DNA of 64,000 bases. It comes from Nocardia arthritidis. GTDB taxonomy: Bacteria; Actinomycetota; Actinomycetes; Mycobacteriales; Mycobacteriaceae. The stretch is from NCBI RefSeq assembly GCF_011801145.1, contig NZ_CP046172.1, positions 5,952,001-6,016,000 of the forward strand. Direction: 5' to 3'. The notes under the pieces are model-generated. The model made no database searches, was not told the origin of the DNA, and worked only from the letters and a program-made list of their open reading frames with translations. Position 1 is the stretch's first letter, and the number at the start of each line of letters is the position of its first letter. Below are positions 8,319 to 17,242 of the stretch, one piece after another. The translations under genes and the position numbers were made by a program.

Positions 8319-9860
8319 TCCGAAAACCGCACTGATGTAGTGATTTCCGGTGCCGGACCGAACGGGCTGATGCTCGCCTGCGAGCTGGCGCGAGCCGGTA
8401 TTCGGCCGATCGTGTTGGAACGCTTGGCCGGTCCGAGCGGCGAACCCAAGGCGAACGGCTTGGTCGGCCCGGTGGCGCGGGTTCTCGATATGCGCGGGCT
8501 CTACACCGCGTGGGGCGGGTTGTCCGACGGTCCGCAGCCGATGCCCGGGTTCGTCTTCGGCGCGCTGCGAATGGATTTCACCGACCTGGATCCCAATCCA
8601 CTTACCGGCCTGTTGGTTTCGCAGCCGGAATTGATCGAGAAGCTGCTCGCTCTCGCGGCCGAGCTCGAGGTGGATATCAGGTGGGGCCATGAGGTCACCG
8701 GTCTGCGCCAGGACGGCGATGACGTGCTCGTCACGGTCACGACACCGGACGGCCCGCTCGAACTCGCCACTCGCTACCTGGTGGGCGCGGACGGCGGCAA
8801 GAGCACGGTCCGCAAACTGACGGGTATCGAATTCCCGGGCAGCACAAACGATTCGCACATCTCTCGGATAGGGCATGTCACGATGCCGGACGAGCTGCGC
8901 ACCGCAGACGGCGGGATCGAGATACCCGGCGCGGGCCGATTCCAGCCCGCGCACAACAGGGTCGAGCGTGGCATGTTCATCTTCGCGCAGATGCCGACCG
9001 GCACCCTGATGGGCGTCATGGAGCACGGAGCCGAGCCGGTAGACGAACAGGCGCCCATGGACTTCCAGGAATTGCGCGACGCCATCGAGCGCGTGCTCGG
9101 CGTTCCGGTTCCGATCGAGCCGCCGACCGGACCCGGCCCATTCGCGTTGCGCCGCATAGTCGGACAAAACACCCGGGTGGCGCAGGAGTACCGCGTCGGC
9201 AATATCTTCCTGATCGGCGATGCGGCACACGTACATTCGGCGATCGGTGGGCCCGGCCTCAACCTCGGTCTGCAGGACGCGTTCAACCTGGGCTGGAAGC
9301 TCGCCGCACAGCTCAACGGCTGGGCGCCCGACGGCTTGCTCGACACCTACCAGGCCGAGCGGCGCAGGTCCGCCGAACGCACCGCCATGCAATCGCTCTC
9401 CCAATCCGTCCTGGTATCGCCGGGACCCGAGATCACCGCGCTGCGTCAGCTTTTCGGCGAGCTGCTGCGCAATCCGGACAATGTCGCCTACATCGCGAAC
9501 CTCATGGCCGGGGCCGACATCCGCTACGACACCGGCGACGAGCACCGCGTATCCGGTTATCTCGTACCGGATTTCCGCCTCGACACCGGTCAGCGGGTCG
9601 CCGAACTGCTGCACAGCGCCCGCCCGGTCCTGCTGAACCTCACCGGCGAACCCTGGTCCGAACACCTCGACGGCTGGACCGACCGCATCGACCTGGTCAA
9701 CGCCATCAGCCCCGACGCACCCGCGGCCGCCCTACTCATCCGGCCCGACGGCTACGTCGCCTGGGCCACCGACTCCCCCGTCCACCCGGACGATCCGGGC
9801 CTGCGCGCGGCGCTGAACCGCTGGTTCGGTCCCGCTCGCTCCCTCGCCCCAGTGCGGTAG
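8316..9860 (+). CDS. FAD-dependent aromatic monooxygenase (group A flavoprotein)
   Basis: 514-residue single-component hydroxylase that uses NAD(P)H and O2 to hydroxylate an aromatic or polyketide-like substrate. Landmarks: N-terminal Rossmann GAGPNG (residues ~12-17), the DG motif in LVGADGGKS (~165) and the GD motif in FLIGDAAHVHSAIGGPG (~305). The C-terminal ~130 residues form the thioredoxin-like tail typical of PheA/RdmE/rifampicin monooxygenase relatives. ATG at 8316 is preferred because of AGAGGTG upstream; GTG at 8256 would add 20 residues encoded by a duplicated leader. Control by the preceding TetR is inferred from operator-like palindromes. Antibiotic inactivation or catabolism are both possible roles. 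Confidence 0.9.
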   Translation: MSENRTDVVISGAGPNGLMLACELARAGIRPIVLERLAGPSGEPKANGLVGPVARVLDMRGLYTAWGGLSDGPQPMPGFVFGALRMDFTDLDPNPLTGLLVSQPELIEKLLALAAELEVDIRWGHEVTGLRQDGDDVLVTVTTPDGPLELATRYLVGADGGKSTVRKLTGIEFPGSTNDSHISRIGHVTMPDELRTADGGIEIPGAGRFQPAHNRVERGMFIFAQMPTGTLMGVMEHGAEPVDEQAPMDFQELRDAIERVLGVPVPIEPPTGPGPFALRRIVGQNTRVAQEYRVGNIFLIGDAAHVHSAIGGPGLNLGLQDAFNLGWKLAAQLNGWAPDGLLDTYQAERRRSAERTAMQSLSQSVLVSPGPEITALRQLFGELLRNPDNVAYIANLMAGADIRYDTGDEHRVSGYLVPDFRLDTGQRVAELLHSARPVLLNLTGEPWSEHLDGWTDRIDLVNAISPDAPAAALLIRPDGYVAWATDSPVHPDDPGLRAALNRWFGPARSLAPVR

Positions 9861-9867
9861 ATCACCC

Positions 9868-9902
9868 GGTTGCGGCGCTGGGAATACCCCGGCGCCGCAA
9901 CC
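9868..9902 (+). terminator. Hairpin terminator after the monooxygenase
   Basis: GGTTGCGGCGC at 9868-9878 pairs with GCGCCGCAACC at 9892-9902; the inner TGGG/CCCC bases extend the stem with a bulge. It begins 7 nt after the TAG of the monooxygenase and is followed by TGGGTTTG. Confidence 0.7.
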
Positions 9903-10138
9903 TGGGTTTGCAGACCGGCGCTTACGAGTCATGCACCGCAAGAGGTTTCGCACCGATCATGATCGCGATCGGCTTCACCTACCGCCGCCAATCACTCAGG
10001 CACCGAAATCGCATATGGTCGAGGCGGAATCGGGAATGGCGGCGGCATCGGCGGTGACGAGCGCTCCACCGCGCACACCCAGCAGCCGCGACGCCCCGTA
10101 GGACGTCGGAATCGCGTTGCGGCCGAACCTGATTCGGC

Positions 10139-10489
10139 TCAGCCGACCGGGACGGCGGCGCTGCGGCGATGCCGCAGCCAGCCGCGAACGCCGGTGGCCA
10201 GCGGCACCAGGACGGTGAGGAACCCGGATACGGGTTCGAAGATGAGGCCGAACGCCGTGAGAGCGGCGGTCGCGGTGAGGATCGACGCGGGCACATAGCC
10301 CCGGGTTCGCTCCGTCTCGATTACGGCGATACCGAGGCCGACGGCGGCGACTCCGAACGCGGTGAACCAGAACGCGAGCTCGGTCTGCTCTCGACCGGTC
10401 GCCCAGATGACGCAGCCGAGCGCGGTATGCGCCGATCCGATGAAGGTGACCAGGGTGCCCGTCAGCGGGAACGCGGTTTTTGAATCCAT
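10139..10489 (-). CDS. Small four-helix membrane protein (DUF6463-like)
   Basis: 116-residue integral membrane protein with about four hydrophobic segments (LTGTLVTFIGSAHTALGCVI, FWFTAFGVAAVGLGIAV, ASILTATAALTAFGLIF, FLTVLVPLATGV) and a basic tail. The pattern and the early GSAHTALG stretch resemble the DUF6463 family, whose function is unknown. A longer frame reading upstream to 11089 overlaps a TetR gene antisense and is not credible; an ATG at 10501 is an alternative start. It is divergent from a TetR gene whose start lies only 30 bp away, so that TetR probably represses it, a common arrangement for small transport or stress membrane proteins. Family assignment is moderate. Confidence 0.7.
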   Translation of the reverse strand: MDSKTAFPLTGTLVTFIGSAHTALGCVIWATGREQTELAFWFTAFGVAAVGLGIAVIETERTRGYVPASILTATAALTAFGLIFEPVSGFLTVLVPLATGVRGWLRHRRSAAVPVG

Positions 10490-10519
10490 ATTCCAAAACA
10501 TTGCCTTAGGCTGTTCCCC

Positions 10520-11170
10520 GTGGCAAGACCCCGGCGATTCACCGATGACCAAGTCCTCGACGCAGCACGCGATCTGCTCGCGGATCCGGCGACGACCCGG
10601 CCGACAATCGCCGCGATCAGTGCCGCCTCCGGCGTCCACACCGGATCCATCTACGTGCGCTTCGCCTCCCGCGAAGAGTTGCTCGCACGACTGTGGCTGC
10701 GTTCGATCCAGCGTTTCCATGTGGGTTTCATCGCCGCACTGTCGGGAGCCGACCCGCTGCTCGGGGCCGCCATGCACCTGGCGAAATACTGCCGTGCGCA
10801 TCCCACCGAAGCCCGTGCGATGAAGATGTTCCGGCGCGAGGAGCTGCTGGCGGTGGGGCCCGATGAGTTGCGCGCCGAGATCACCACGGTCAACGACCGG
10901 ATGAACGATGCGCTGCGCGCCGCCGTCGCGGCGCAGTTCGGCGACGCCGACGAGCAGCATATGGCGATCGCGGTGGCGGCCGTCAAGGCGATTCCCTATG
11001 GGCTGGTCCGCGAGTACATCGCGAACGCGGCGCCCATTCCGGACTGGGTCGACGACGTCATCGCCACCGCAACGGCCGCCGTCGTGCACCGGCTGCTGCG
11101 CCCGCCACGGTCCGAGTCCTCTTTTGCGGCAACAGTTTTCGATGCCGCAAGCCAGGCTCGTAACTCGTGA
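10520..11170 (+). CDS. TetR-family transcriptional regulator
   Basis: 216 residues. The N-terminal DNA-binding domain is recognisable from FTDDQVLDAARDLLAD followed by the turn and recognition helix ASGVHTGSIYVRFASREELL. The rest is an all-helical ligand domain with no recognisable specificity. GTG at 10520 is the first start and leaves only 30 bp to the divergent small membrane protein gene, a distance that forces shared promoter and operator. Likely autoregulated and a repressor of that neighbour; the inducer is unknown. Confidence 0.85.
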   Translation: MARPRRFTDDQVLDAARDLLADPATTRPTIAAISAASGVHTGSIYVRFASREELLARLWLRSIQRFHVGFIAALSGADPLLGAAMHLAKYCRAHPTEARAMKMFRREELLAVGPDELRAEITTVNDRMNDALRAAVAAQFGDADEQHMAIAVAAVKAIPYGLVREYIANAAPIPDWVDDVIATATAAVVHRLLRPPRSESSFAATVFDAASQARNS

Positions 11171-11177
11171 GAGGAAG

Positions 11178-11600
11178 CTAAAGGGCGCCGAGGTCGGCGG
11201 AGAGCCAGTGCTCGGGGCGCATGTAGATGGCGACCTGCGGGCCGAACGCCGCGGATTTGGCGAGGTAGGCGTCGACCTTCTCCGGAGCGAGATAGCGGGT
11301 GACCATCTCGAGGTGCAGTTCGTCGGTCATCGGAACGACCCGGGTGACCGGGCCCTCGACCGTGACATATCGAACGCTTGGTTCGAGGGTCTCGGCCATC
11401 AGGCTGAACCGGCCCGCCTGTTCGATGAGGGCGAATTTGCGGCTCTTCGGGCCGGTCAGCACCCATAATTCACCGCCGGGGGCGTACTGATACCAGATGG
11501 GGACGGTCAATGGGGCACGGTCGGGGCCCGCGGTGACGGCTAGCGCACCGATATGCGGCTGGGCGAGAAATTCCTGACGTTCCGGTGAACTCAGTGCCAT
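11178..11600 (-). CDS. PPOX-class FMN/F420-binding protein
   Basis: 140-residue split-barrel protein of the pyridoxamine 5'-phosphate oxidase superfamily. Typical landmarks are PHIGALAVT, PIWYQYAPGGELWVLTG and KSRKFALIEQAGRFSL, the pattern of actinobacterial F420- or FMN-dependent PPOX reductases. ATG at 11600 gives a normal family length; the longer frame to 11831 adds low-complexity residues and overlaps the divergent DUF6412-like gene. The gene tail-ends against the TetR gene (stops 7 bp apart). Substrate is unknown. Confidence 0.85.
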   Translation of the reverse strand: MALSSPERQEFLAQPHIGALAVTAGPDRAPLTVPIWYQYAPGGELWVLTGPKSRKFALIEQAGRFSLMAETLEPSVRYVTVEGPVTRVVPMTDELHLEMVTRYLAPEKVDAYLAKSAAFGPQVAIYMRPEHWLSADLGAL

Positions 11601-11676
11601 ATCAACAACGGTACCGACCGGTCCGCCCCATTGACGCTGTTGGCCGCGCCCGACCGCCGCAGGTACGCTCGGCAGC

Positions 11677-11973
11677 ATGTTCACGCGGGCCCAGTTGACG
11701 GCGTTTGCGATCTTCGCAACCGTCCTGCCCGCGTTGGCGCTGTTCGCCGTGCCGGACAAGGCGACATCACTCGCGGTGGTCGGTGTGGTGGCCGCCGAGC
11801 TGGTGCTGGCGCTGGTCGCGTTGCAGACCACCCGGCTGGTGCCGATCCGGGTCTACGTCTCCGGTCCGCCACCGTCCGCGCAGCGCCGATTGCGGGGATC
11901 CTTTCTGCGGCAGAGCAATCCGGATGCGCCGGGGCGGGTCCGGCCACGAGCGCCCGGTCGCGCGGTCCGCTGA
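11677..11973 (+). CDS. DUF6412-like small membrane protein
   Basis: 98 residues: two hydrophobic helices in the first 55 residues (FAIFATVLPALALFAV; VVGVVAAELVLALVAL), then a basic tail with RQSNPDAPGRVRPRAPG. That tail is the hallmark of DUF6412 proteins, which in Streptomyces and relatives sit directly before a YidC-type insertase, exactly as here. The tail may interact with ribosome or insertase; this is inference. Promoter region is shared with the divergent PPOX gene. Confidence 0.78.
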   Translation: MFTRAQLTAFAIFATVLPALALFAVPDKATSLAVVGVVAAELVLALVALQTTRLVPIRVYVSGPPPSAQRRLRGSFLRQSNPDAPGRVRPRAPGRAVR

Positions 11974-12067
11974 CCACCCGCGCCCTAGGCACGGCCGCGG
12001 GGACGTCGGCAGCGGTTGACCAACGTCCGCGCGTGCGCGACGCACGCCCCACAGTCAGGTATCCACC

Positions 12068-12976
12068 TTGCTCAACTTCATCTACTATCCGGTGTCGGCC
12101 GTACTCGCGGTGTGGCACAGCGTTTTCGGATTCGTCTTCGGTCCGGCGAGCGGGCTCGCCTGGATTCTCGCCGTCGTATTCCTGGTGCTCACCTTCCGCG
12201 CCGTACTTTTTCTGCCGTTCCTGAAACAGGCTCGCACCCAAGCGGTTATCGCGCGCATCAGGCCGGAGATGAAGAAGATCCAGCAGCAGTACAAAGCGGA
12301 CCGGATCAAGCAGAGCACCGAACTGCAGAAGTTGTATCAGGAGAACGGGATAAGCGCCCTGGCCACCCTGCTCACCATGGTGACCGTCTTCGCGCAGCTC
12401 CTGCTTTTCCTCGGGCTGTTCCATGTGTTGCGGTCCTTCGATCGCACCGAGCAGCACACGAATCTGCCGTTCCTGTCCTCGGGCCGGATGACACCCGAAC
12501 AGAACGCCGCGACACCGAATTACGTATTCGGCGCCGACGACGTGCAATCGTTCCTGCACGCGAAGATCCTCGGCGTGCCGCTGTCGACGGCGATGGCCAC
12601 CGCCGGTGATCTCGTCGCATCGGTGGCGCTGGTCGCCGTACCGCTCATGCTGATCGCCGCGGTGGCAACGCATTTCACCGCACGCACCTCGATGACGCGG
12701 CAGGATTCGACGGCGATCCCGTTCATGCGCCCGCTCAGCCTGTGGCTGTTCCCGGCGATGGCGCTGGTCGGCGGCATGGTGATGCCGGTGGCGATCCTGC
12801 TGTACTTCGTCACCAACAACGCATGCACCTTCGCCCAGCAGCACCTGGTCTATCGCAGGCTCGACGCCGATGAACGGCAACGGGCCGCCGCGGCCGCGCA
12901 ACGCACCGCGGAGATCCGGGCGTCGAACACCCCGAAGCCCGGCGCGCGACCCAAGCGGGTCAAGAACCGTACGTAA
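12068..12976 (+). CDS. YidC/Oxa1-family membrane protein insertase (paralogue)
   Basis: 302-residue insertase that helps membrane proteins fold into the bilayer. Five membrane segments are visible, with the conserved cytosolic hairpin (FLKQARTQAVIARIRPEMKK) and FRAVLFLPF carrying the conserved Arg of the hydrophilic groove. The family pattern YFVTNNACTFAQQHLV appears near the C-terminus, followed by a basic tail (KPGARPKRVKNRT) that can contact ribosomes. Starts with TTG at 12068. It is not next to rpmH/rnpA/jag, so this is the second YidC, not the housekeeping copy. Preceded by the DUF6412-like gene, its usual partner. Confidence 0.9.
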   Translation: MLNFIYYPVSAVLAVWHSVFGFVFGPASGLAWILAVVFLVLTFRAVLFLPFLKQARTQAVIARIRPEMKKIQQQYKADRIKQSTELQKLYQENGISALATLLTMVTVFAQLLLFLGLFHVLRSFDRTEQHTNLPFLSSGRMTPEQNAATPNYVFGADDVQSFLHAKILGVPLSTAMATAGDLVASVALVAVPLMLIAAVATHFTARTSMTRQDSTAIPFMRPLSLWLFPAMALVGGMVMPVAILLYFVTNNACTFAQQHLVYRRLDADERQRAAAAAQRTAEIRASNTPKPGARPKRVKNRT

Positions 12977-12982
12977 CCCAGC

Positions 12983-13360
12983 TCAGGCCGGTTGGGCCTG
13001 CACGTAATCGGTCGCGGAGATGGTCTGTAGCACCAGCCGCACCGGCGCGGGCGCCCAACCGGCCGAAGGATCATGGTGCACAACGGGATTGGTCATCTCG
13101 ACGACCTTCCCCCTGACCTCCAGCTCGAAATCCCCTGCGGCGAGCACATTCTTGAGCCAGTCGACGCCGGTCCCGTAGGTGAGCGCGATGCGGTAACCGC
13201 CATCGCGTTCGAAAACCGTGACCGGGGTGCGGTATACCCGCCCGGATTTTCGGCCCCGATGCACCACGATGCCGAATCCGGGCGCCCGGCCCGCGACCAG
13301 ACCGGCCACCTGATTGGTGGCGTACCGATTGAATTTCCCGAGCGCGCGCGGCAACGTCAT
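12983..13360 (-). CDS. DDN-like F420-dependent nitroreductase family protein
   Basis: 125-residue split-barrel protein of the deazaflavin-dependent nitroreductase family. RGRKSGRVYRTPV is the conserved F420-binding patch, followed by YGTGVDWLKNVLAAGDFEL, typical for Ddn-like proteins of mycobacteria and nocardiae. Such enzymes reduce quinones or nitro compounds with F420H2. ATG at 13360 gives the usual length. It is divergent from a Nudix gene (52 bp between starts) and its end faces the yidC-like gene with only 6 bp between stops. Confidence 0.9.
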   Translation of the reverse strand: MTLPRALGKFNRYATNQVAGLVAGRAPGFGIVVHRGRKSGRVYRTPVTVFERDGGYRIALTYGTGVDWLKNVLAAGDFELEVRGKVVEMTNPVVHHDPSAGWAPAPVRLVLQTISATDYVQAQPA

Positions 13361-13411
13361 CGACGCGGTCCTCTCTTCGGATACCGGACGGCACAACGGT
13401 ACCCTCTTCCG

Positions 13412-13936
13412 GTGCCGGCACAACCACACTCGGAGCGGATCGCGGTGTACGACAGCGCCGGACGGGTGATCGGCGCGGCCGACCGGGCCACCGTCTACCG
13501 CGACGGGCTCTGGCACGCCAGCGCCGGCGTGCTGGTCCGCTCCGGCGACGGCGAGCGGATATACGTGCACCGCCGCACCGAGACCAAAATGGTTTTCGCC
13601 GGTATGCACGACTGCCTGGCGGGCGGCGTCGTCGACCCCGGCGAGGATCCGGCCGACACCGCGACCCGCGAACTCGCCGAGGAACTCGGCATCGTCGCCG
13701 AAACCCCGCCGCTGCCGCTGGCCAGCGCGTCCTGGGACGGCGAATGGCTCGGAAAGCCCATGCGCTGCCATCTTTTCGCCTACGAACTGCGCTACGACGG
13801 ACCGATCCGGCATCAACCGGAGGAGATCGCGGACGGCTGGTGGTGGACCGAGCAGCGGCTGCGCGCGCACCTCGCCGACCCGGATTGGCCGTTCGTCCCC
13901 GACACCCGGGTGCTCATCCCCGAAATGTTCACCTGA
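13412..13936 (+). CDS. Nudix hydrolase (isopentenyl-diphosphate isomerase-like fold)
   Basis: 174 residues. The Nudix box is intact as GGVVDPGEDPADTATRELAE followed by ELGI, with the REUxEE catalytic core (RELAEE). The N-terminal part (ERIAVYDSAGRVIGAADRA...HASAGVLV) and HRRTETK match NudF/YfcD-type proteins that handle nucleotide or prenyl diphosphates. GTG at 13412 is chosen because it follows the divergent gene; GTG at 13442 is a shorter option. The substrate cannot be read. Ends 6 bp from the ArsC-like gene on the other strand. Confidence 0.88.
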   Translation: MPAQPHSERIAVYDSAGRVIGAADRATVYRDGLWHASAGVLVRSGDGERIYVHRRTETKMVFAGMHDCLAGGVVDPGEDPADTATRELAEELGIVAETPPLPLASASWDGEWLGKPMRCHLFAYELRYDGPIRHQPEEIADGWWWTEQRLRAHLADPDWPFVPDTRVLIPEMFT

Positions 13937-13942
13937 ACGCGG

Positions 13943-14299
13943 TCATTCGAGTGAGCGCAGCGCGTCCTCGGAGCGCGCGACCACCGCGCGGCCGTCGTCG
14001 AGCAGCACGATCGGCCGCTGGATCAGCCGAGGGTCCGCGGCCAGCGCCTCGATCCACCGCTCCCGATCGGCGGGCGTGCGGCCCCACGTGGACATGCCGA
14101 GATCCTTCGCCGCCTGTTCGCCGGTTCGGGTGATCTCCCACGGCTCCGCACCGAGCCGCTTCAGCACCGCCTTCAGTTCGGCGACGGTGGGCGGCTGATC
14201 GAGGTAGCGGCGCTCGGTGTAGTCGAGGCCCGCGTCTTCCAGGAAGCTGAGGGCGGCACGGCTCTTCGTGCACCGCGGGTTGTGCCAGATCTCGGTCAT
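13943..14299 (-). CDS. ArsC/Spx-family thioredoxin-fold protein (arsenate reductase-like)
   Basis: 118-residue protein with the glutaredoxin-type ArsC fold. The redox cysteine is in NPRCTKSRAAL near residue 10, and the C-terminal IQRPIVLLDDGRAVVARS contains the conserved RP...R pattern of ArsC. Such proteins reduce arsenate with glutathione or mycothiol systems, though many actinobacterial members have no proven arsenate activity. It starts 19 bp behind the GT39 gene and is probably co-transcribed with it. No ars operon genes are near. Confidence 0.88.
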   Translation of the reverse strand: MTEIWHNPRCTKSRAALSFLEDAGLDYTERRYLDQPPTVAELKAVLKRLGAEPWEITRTGEQAAKDLGMSTWGRTPADRERWIEALAADPRLIQRPIVLLDDGRAVVARSEDALRSLE

Positions 14300-14318
14300 G
14301 GACGAAGAATAATCCGCG

Positions 14319-15851
14319 CTACAGATGCATCCAGACCGGCCACACCTGCGACCACGGATGCCGCAGCCCGGTGCACTTCCAGATGGTGACGTCCTGGGTG
14401 CTGCCCGGGTAGCCGAGCCTGCTGTCCACCTTGCCCACCGGCTCGACCCGATCGAAATCCCAGCGCAGGAACGATTCGTTCACCGCGATGGCGAGTACCA
14501 CGCTCGCGGAATCCGGTGGGGCGCCGAAGTATCCGTAGCCGCGGCTCGGACTGTAGATGGGCGGCAGGCGATTCCGGTCGAACTGGTCGAGCGCGCTCGC
14601 CTGCCAGTAGGTGTCGGTGATGACGATCGCATTCGACCGCTCCGGCTCCGGCAGTTCGTCATAGGCCCGCAGCACCGCGGAAGTCAGTTCGGGCCAACCG
14701 AATTCGCCGTATACGCCGATATTGATGGTCGCGTCGGCCTGGCTCTTCGGCGGCTCGATGCCGTCGGCCGACCGCCACGGCGTCGCCCAGAGCACGAAAC
14801 CTGCCGCGACGGTTGCCAATACGACGCCGCCCGCGATCAGCGCCCGCCGCCCTCCGGTGCCGAGCCGCTCGGCGAGCGCGACGATCCCGGTCGCGCCCGC
14901 GGCCATCACCACCCCGAACATGCCCGCCGCGTAATAGATTCGGCCACCGACCACGAGAAAGGTCACCACCAGCAGCAGTAACGTGACCCCGAGGAACCGG
15001 TACGCCCGCAGCCGCGGCTCGCGCAGCAGCACCCACACGCCGTACACCAGCAGCACCGCGCCCAGGTATCCGGCGGTCAGCGCCGTGAGCGGAACGAACA
15101 TCAGCCAGCCGCCGAGAATCCCCTGCTCGCCGCTGATCACCTTGCCCATCTCCAGCTGCGGCCAGCCGTGGTGGCTCTGCCAGAGCAGCGTCGGGGCCGT
15201 CGCGACCAGCACCAGCAAACCACCCGCCCACAGCAGCGGCCTGCGCACCAGCTCACGCGGCCCGAACACCAGCGAGCTGACCGCCACCGCGATCCAGAAA
15301 AACGGGATCAGCCATTTCACCTGCATATCGATGGCGGTGACGGCGGCGGCACACAGCAGCAGCGGATCCCAGCGGCTGCGTACCCAGTGCACGAGCAGCC
15401 AGGTGATGATCACCCACAGCACGGTGTCGACCGCGTTCGTCGTGAGCAGTTTGCCCTGCAGTAACAGGAACGGCGAGGTGGCGTAGCCGAGCGCGGCCAG
15501 CACCTGCGCCGCGCGGCCGCCGCCGAACTCCCGGGCGATGAGCGCCGTCAGCACGATCGCGAGCACGGTGAGCAGCACCGCGGGCAGCCGCAGCAGGAAG
15601 AACGAACCCGGCGCGATGGTGTCCATGGTCCGCGCCAGCGTGGGCAGCACCGGACCCTGGTCGGCGTAGCCGAAGGAGAGGTGCCGCCCGGCCGCCAGGA
15701 AATACAGCTCGTCGCCGAAGTAGTCGTATCTGCTCGCCGCGAACAGCAGTACGGCCGCCGACACCGCGGCAACGGCGGCGATCCCGCCGGTGGCCACCGG
15801 CGGGCGCGTATCGGGTGAGGCGAGCTCCTGACGATCTTCGGTATCGGTCAT
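14319..15851 (-). CDS. GT39/ArnT-like membrane glycosyltransferase, copy A
   Basis: 510-residue polytopic protein with about 10-12 hydrophobic segments. The first extracytoplasmic loop carries the catalytic acid pair in YFGDELYFLAAG followed by YADQGP, the pattern of PMT_2 enzymes that transfer a sugar from a polyprenyl-phosphate donor outside the membrane. A soluble C-terminal domain (residues ~380-510) is rich in YWQASAL and YGYFGAPP motifs. ATG at 15851 has a GGGAG site; a longer frame into the aminotransferase gene is artefact. A clear paralogue lies at 29081-30604. Acceptor unknown; cell-envelope polysaccharide or lipid modification is likely. Confidence 0.88.
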   Translation of the reverse strand: MTDTEDRQELASPDTRPPVATGGIAAVAAVSAAVLLFAASRYDYFGDELYFLAAGRHLSFGYADQGPVLPTLARTMDTIAPGSFFLLRLPAVLLTVLAIVLTALIAREFGGGRAAQVLAALGYATSPFLLLQGKLLTTNAVDTVLWVIITWLLVHWVRSRWDPLLLCAAAVTAIDMQVKWLIPFFWIAVAVSSLVFGPRELVRRPLLWAGGLLVLVATAPTLLWQSHHGWPQLEMGKVISGEQGILGGWLMFVPLTALTAGYLGAVLLVYGVWVLLREPRLRAYRFLGVTLLLLVVTFLVVGGRIYYAAGMFGVVMAAGATGIVALAERLGTGGRRALIAGGVVLATVAAGFVLWATPWRSADGIEPPKSQADATINIGVYGEFGWPELTSAVLRAYDELPEPERSNAIVITDTYWQASALDQFDRNRLPPIYSPSRGYGYFGAPPDSASVVLAIAVNESFLRWDFDRVEPVGKVDSRLGYPGSTQDVTIWKCTGLRHPWSQVWPVWMHL

Positions 15852-15930
15852 GGCGCAGCTCCCGGAGGGTAGGTGCGTCGAATTTAGCTCGCGCGAACGG
15901 CGATCCGCGCCGCGACACGATGCCCTTATG

Positions 15931-17241
15931 TCATCCCGTGACGTATCCGTCGGCCACCGAAAGCACCTCGTCGACGATTTCGAGTCCGGTACGCAGCTCG
16001 TCGGCGGAGGTGGTGAGCGGCGGGGCGATCTGGAATCGGTTGCCCGCGTTGAACGGCCACAGCCCGCGCGCCTTCGCGGCGGCGGTGACCGCGCCCATCG
16101 GGGCGGCCGCCGCACCCGCGGCGCCGAACGGCACCAGCGGCTCCCTGGTGGCCGGGTCGCGCACCAGGTCCAGCGCCCAGAAGAAGCCGAGCCCGCGCAC
16201 CTCGCCGACGCTCGGATGCCGAGATGCCAAGTCGTGCAAGCCTTTTCCGAGCACATCCGCACCTGCCGTCCGAACGTGGTCGAGGATGCCCTCGCGTTCG
16301 AAGATGCCGATCGACGCGACGCCCGCCGCGCAGGCCAGCGGATGTCCCGCGTAGGTGAGCCCGCCCGGGTAGACCGTATCGTCGTAGCGCCGGGCGATCC
16401 GCTCGGCCATCAGCACCCCGCCGAGCGGCACATATCCGGAGTTGACGCCCTTGGCGAAGGTGATGATGTCGGGTGCGACGCCGAAGGCCTGCACCGCGAA
16501 CCATTCGCCGACCCGGCCGAATCCGACCATCACCTCGTCGGCGATGTAGACGATGCCGTATTCGTCGCACAGTTCGCGCACGCCCGCGAGGTAGCCGGGC
16601 GGCGGAACCAGCACGCCGTTGGTGCCGACCACCGTCTCCAGGATCAGGCCCGCGATGAGCTGCGGGCCCTCCAATTCGATCACCTGACGCAGGTGCGCCA
16701 GCGCCGCCGCCGTCTCCTCTTCGGGAGTGCTTGTGCCCCAAGGGGATCGGTACGGATACGGACCGAAGAAACGGACCACGTCGACATTGGTCGGCTCGGC
16801 GCCCCAGCGCCGCGGCTCACCGGTCAAGCCGATCGCGGTGCCGGTGCCGCCATGGTAGGACCGGTATGCCGCAAGCATTTTCGTGCGTCCGGTATAGCTG
16901 CGGGCCAGCCGCACCGCATGCTCGATGGCCTCGGCGCCGCCGGTGGTGAACAGGATGCGGTTCAGGTCGCCCGGTGCGCGTTCCACGATGAGCCGGGCCA
17001 GTTCGCTGCGCGCCTCGTTGCCGACCGTCGGCGAGATGGTGGCCAACCGCTGCGCCTGCGCGACGATGGCCGCGATCATCTCCGGATGCTGGTGTCCGAT
17101 ATTGAGATTCACCAACTGGGAGGAGAAGTCGAGATACCGCTTGCCGTCGGCGTCCCAGAAATACGAGCCCGAGCCGCCGACGATCGGCACCGGGTCGACG
17201 CTCGCCTGCACGCTCCACGGATAGAAGACGTGATCGGTCAC
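15931..17241 (-). CDS. Class III PLP aminotransferase (beta-alanine/omega-amino acid type)
   Basis: 436 residues. The PLP lysine is in ITFAKGVNSGY (~residue 275), with the Asp of the cofactor pocket in YIADEVMVGFGR and the GGAEAIEHAVRLAR glycine loop earlier. Class III enzymes of this branch transaminate omega-amino groups such as beta-alanine or aminoisobutyrate. Last gene of the eight-gene catabolic operon; only one base separates its GTG from the upstream TAA. In context it should remove the amino group from the beta-amino acid released by the ureidopropionase, giving a semialdehyde. Substrate inferred from context only. Confidence 0.88.
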   Translation of the reverse strand: MTDHVFYPWSVQASVDPVPIVGGSGSYFWDADGKRYLDFSSQLVNLNIGHQHPEMIAAIVAQAQRLATISPTVGNEARSELARLIVERAPGDLNRILFTTGGAEAIEHAVRLARSYTGRTKMLAAYRSYHGGTGTAIGLTGEPRRWGAEPTNVDVVRFFGPYPYRSPWGTSTPEEETAAALAHLRQVIELEGPQLIAGLILETVVGTNGVLVPPPGYLAGVRELCDEYGIVYIADEVMVGFGRVGEWFAVQAFGVAPDIITFAKGVNSGYVPLGGVLMAERIARRYDDTVYPGGLTYAGHPLACAAGVASIGIFEREGILDHVRTAGADVLGKGLHDLASRHPSVGEVRGLGFFWALDLVRDPATREPLVPFGAAGAAAAPMGAVTAAAKARGLWPFNAGNRFQIAPPLTTSADELRTGLEIVDEVLSVADGYVTG

Positions 17242-17242
17242 C

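Noticed and set aside
10490..11089. Long N-terminal extension of the small membrane protein
   Set aside because: Runs antisense through the TetR gene and lacks membrane character.
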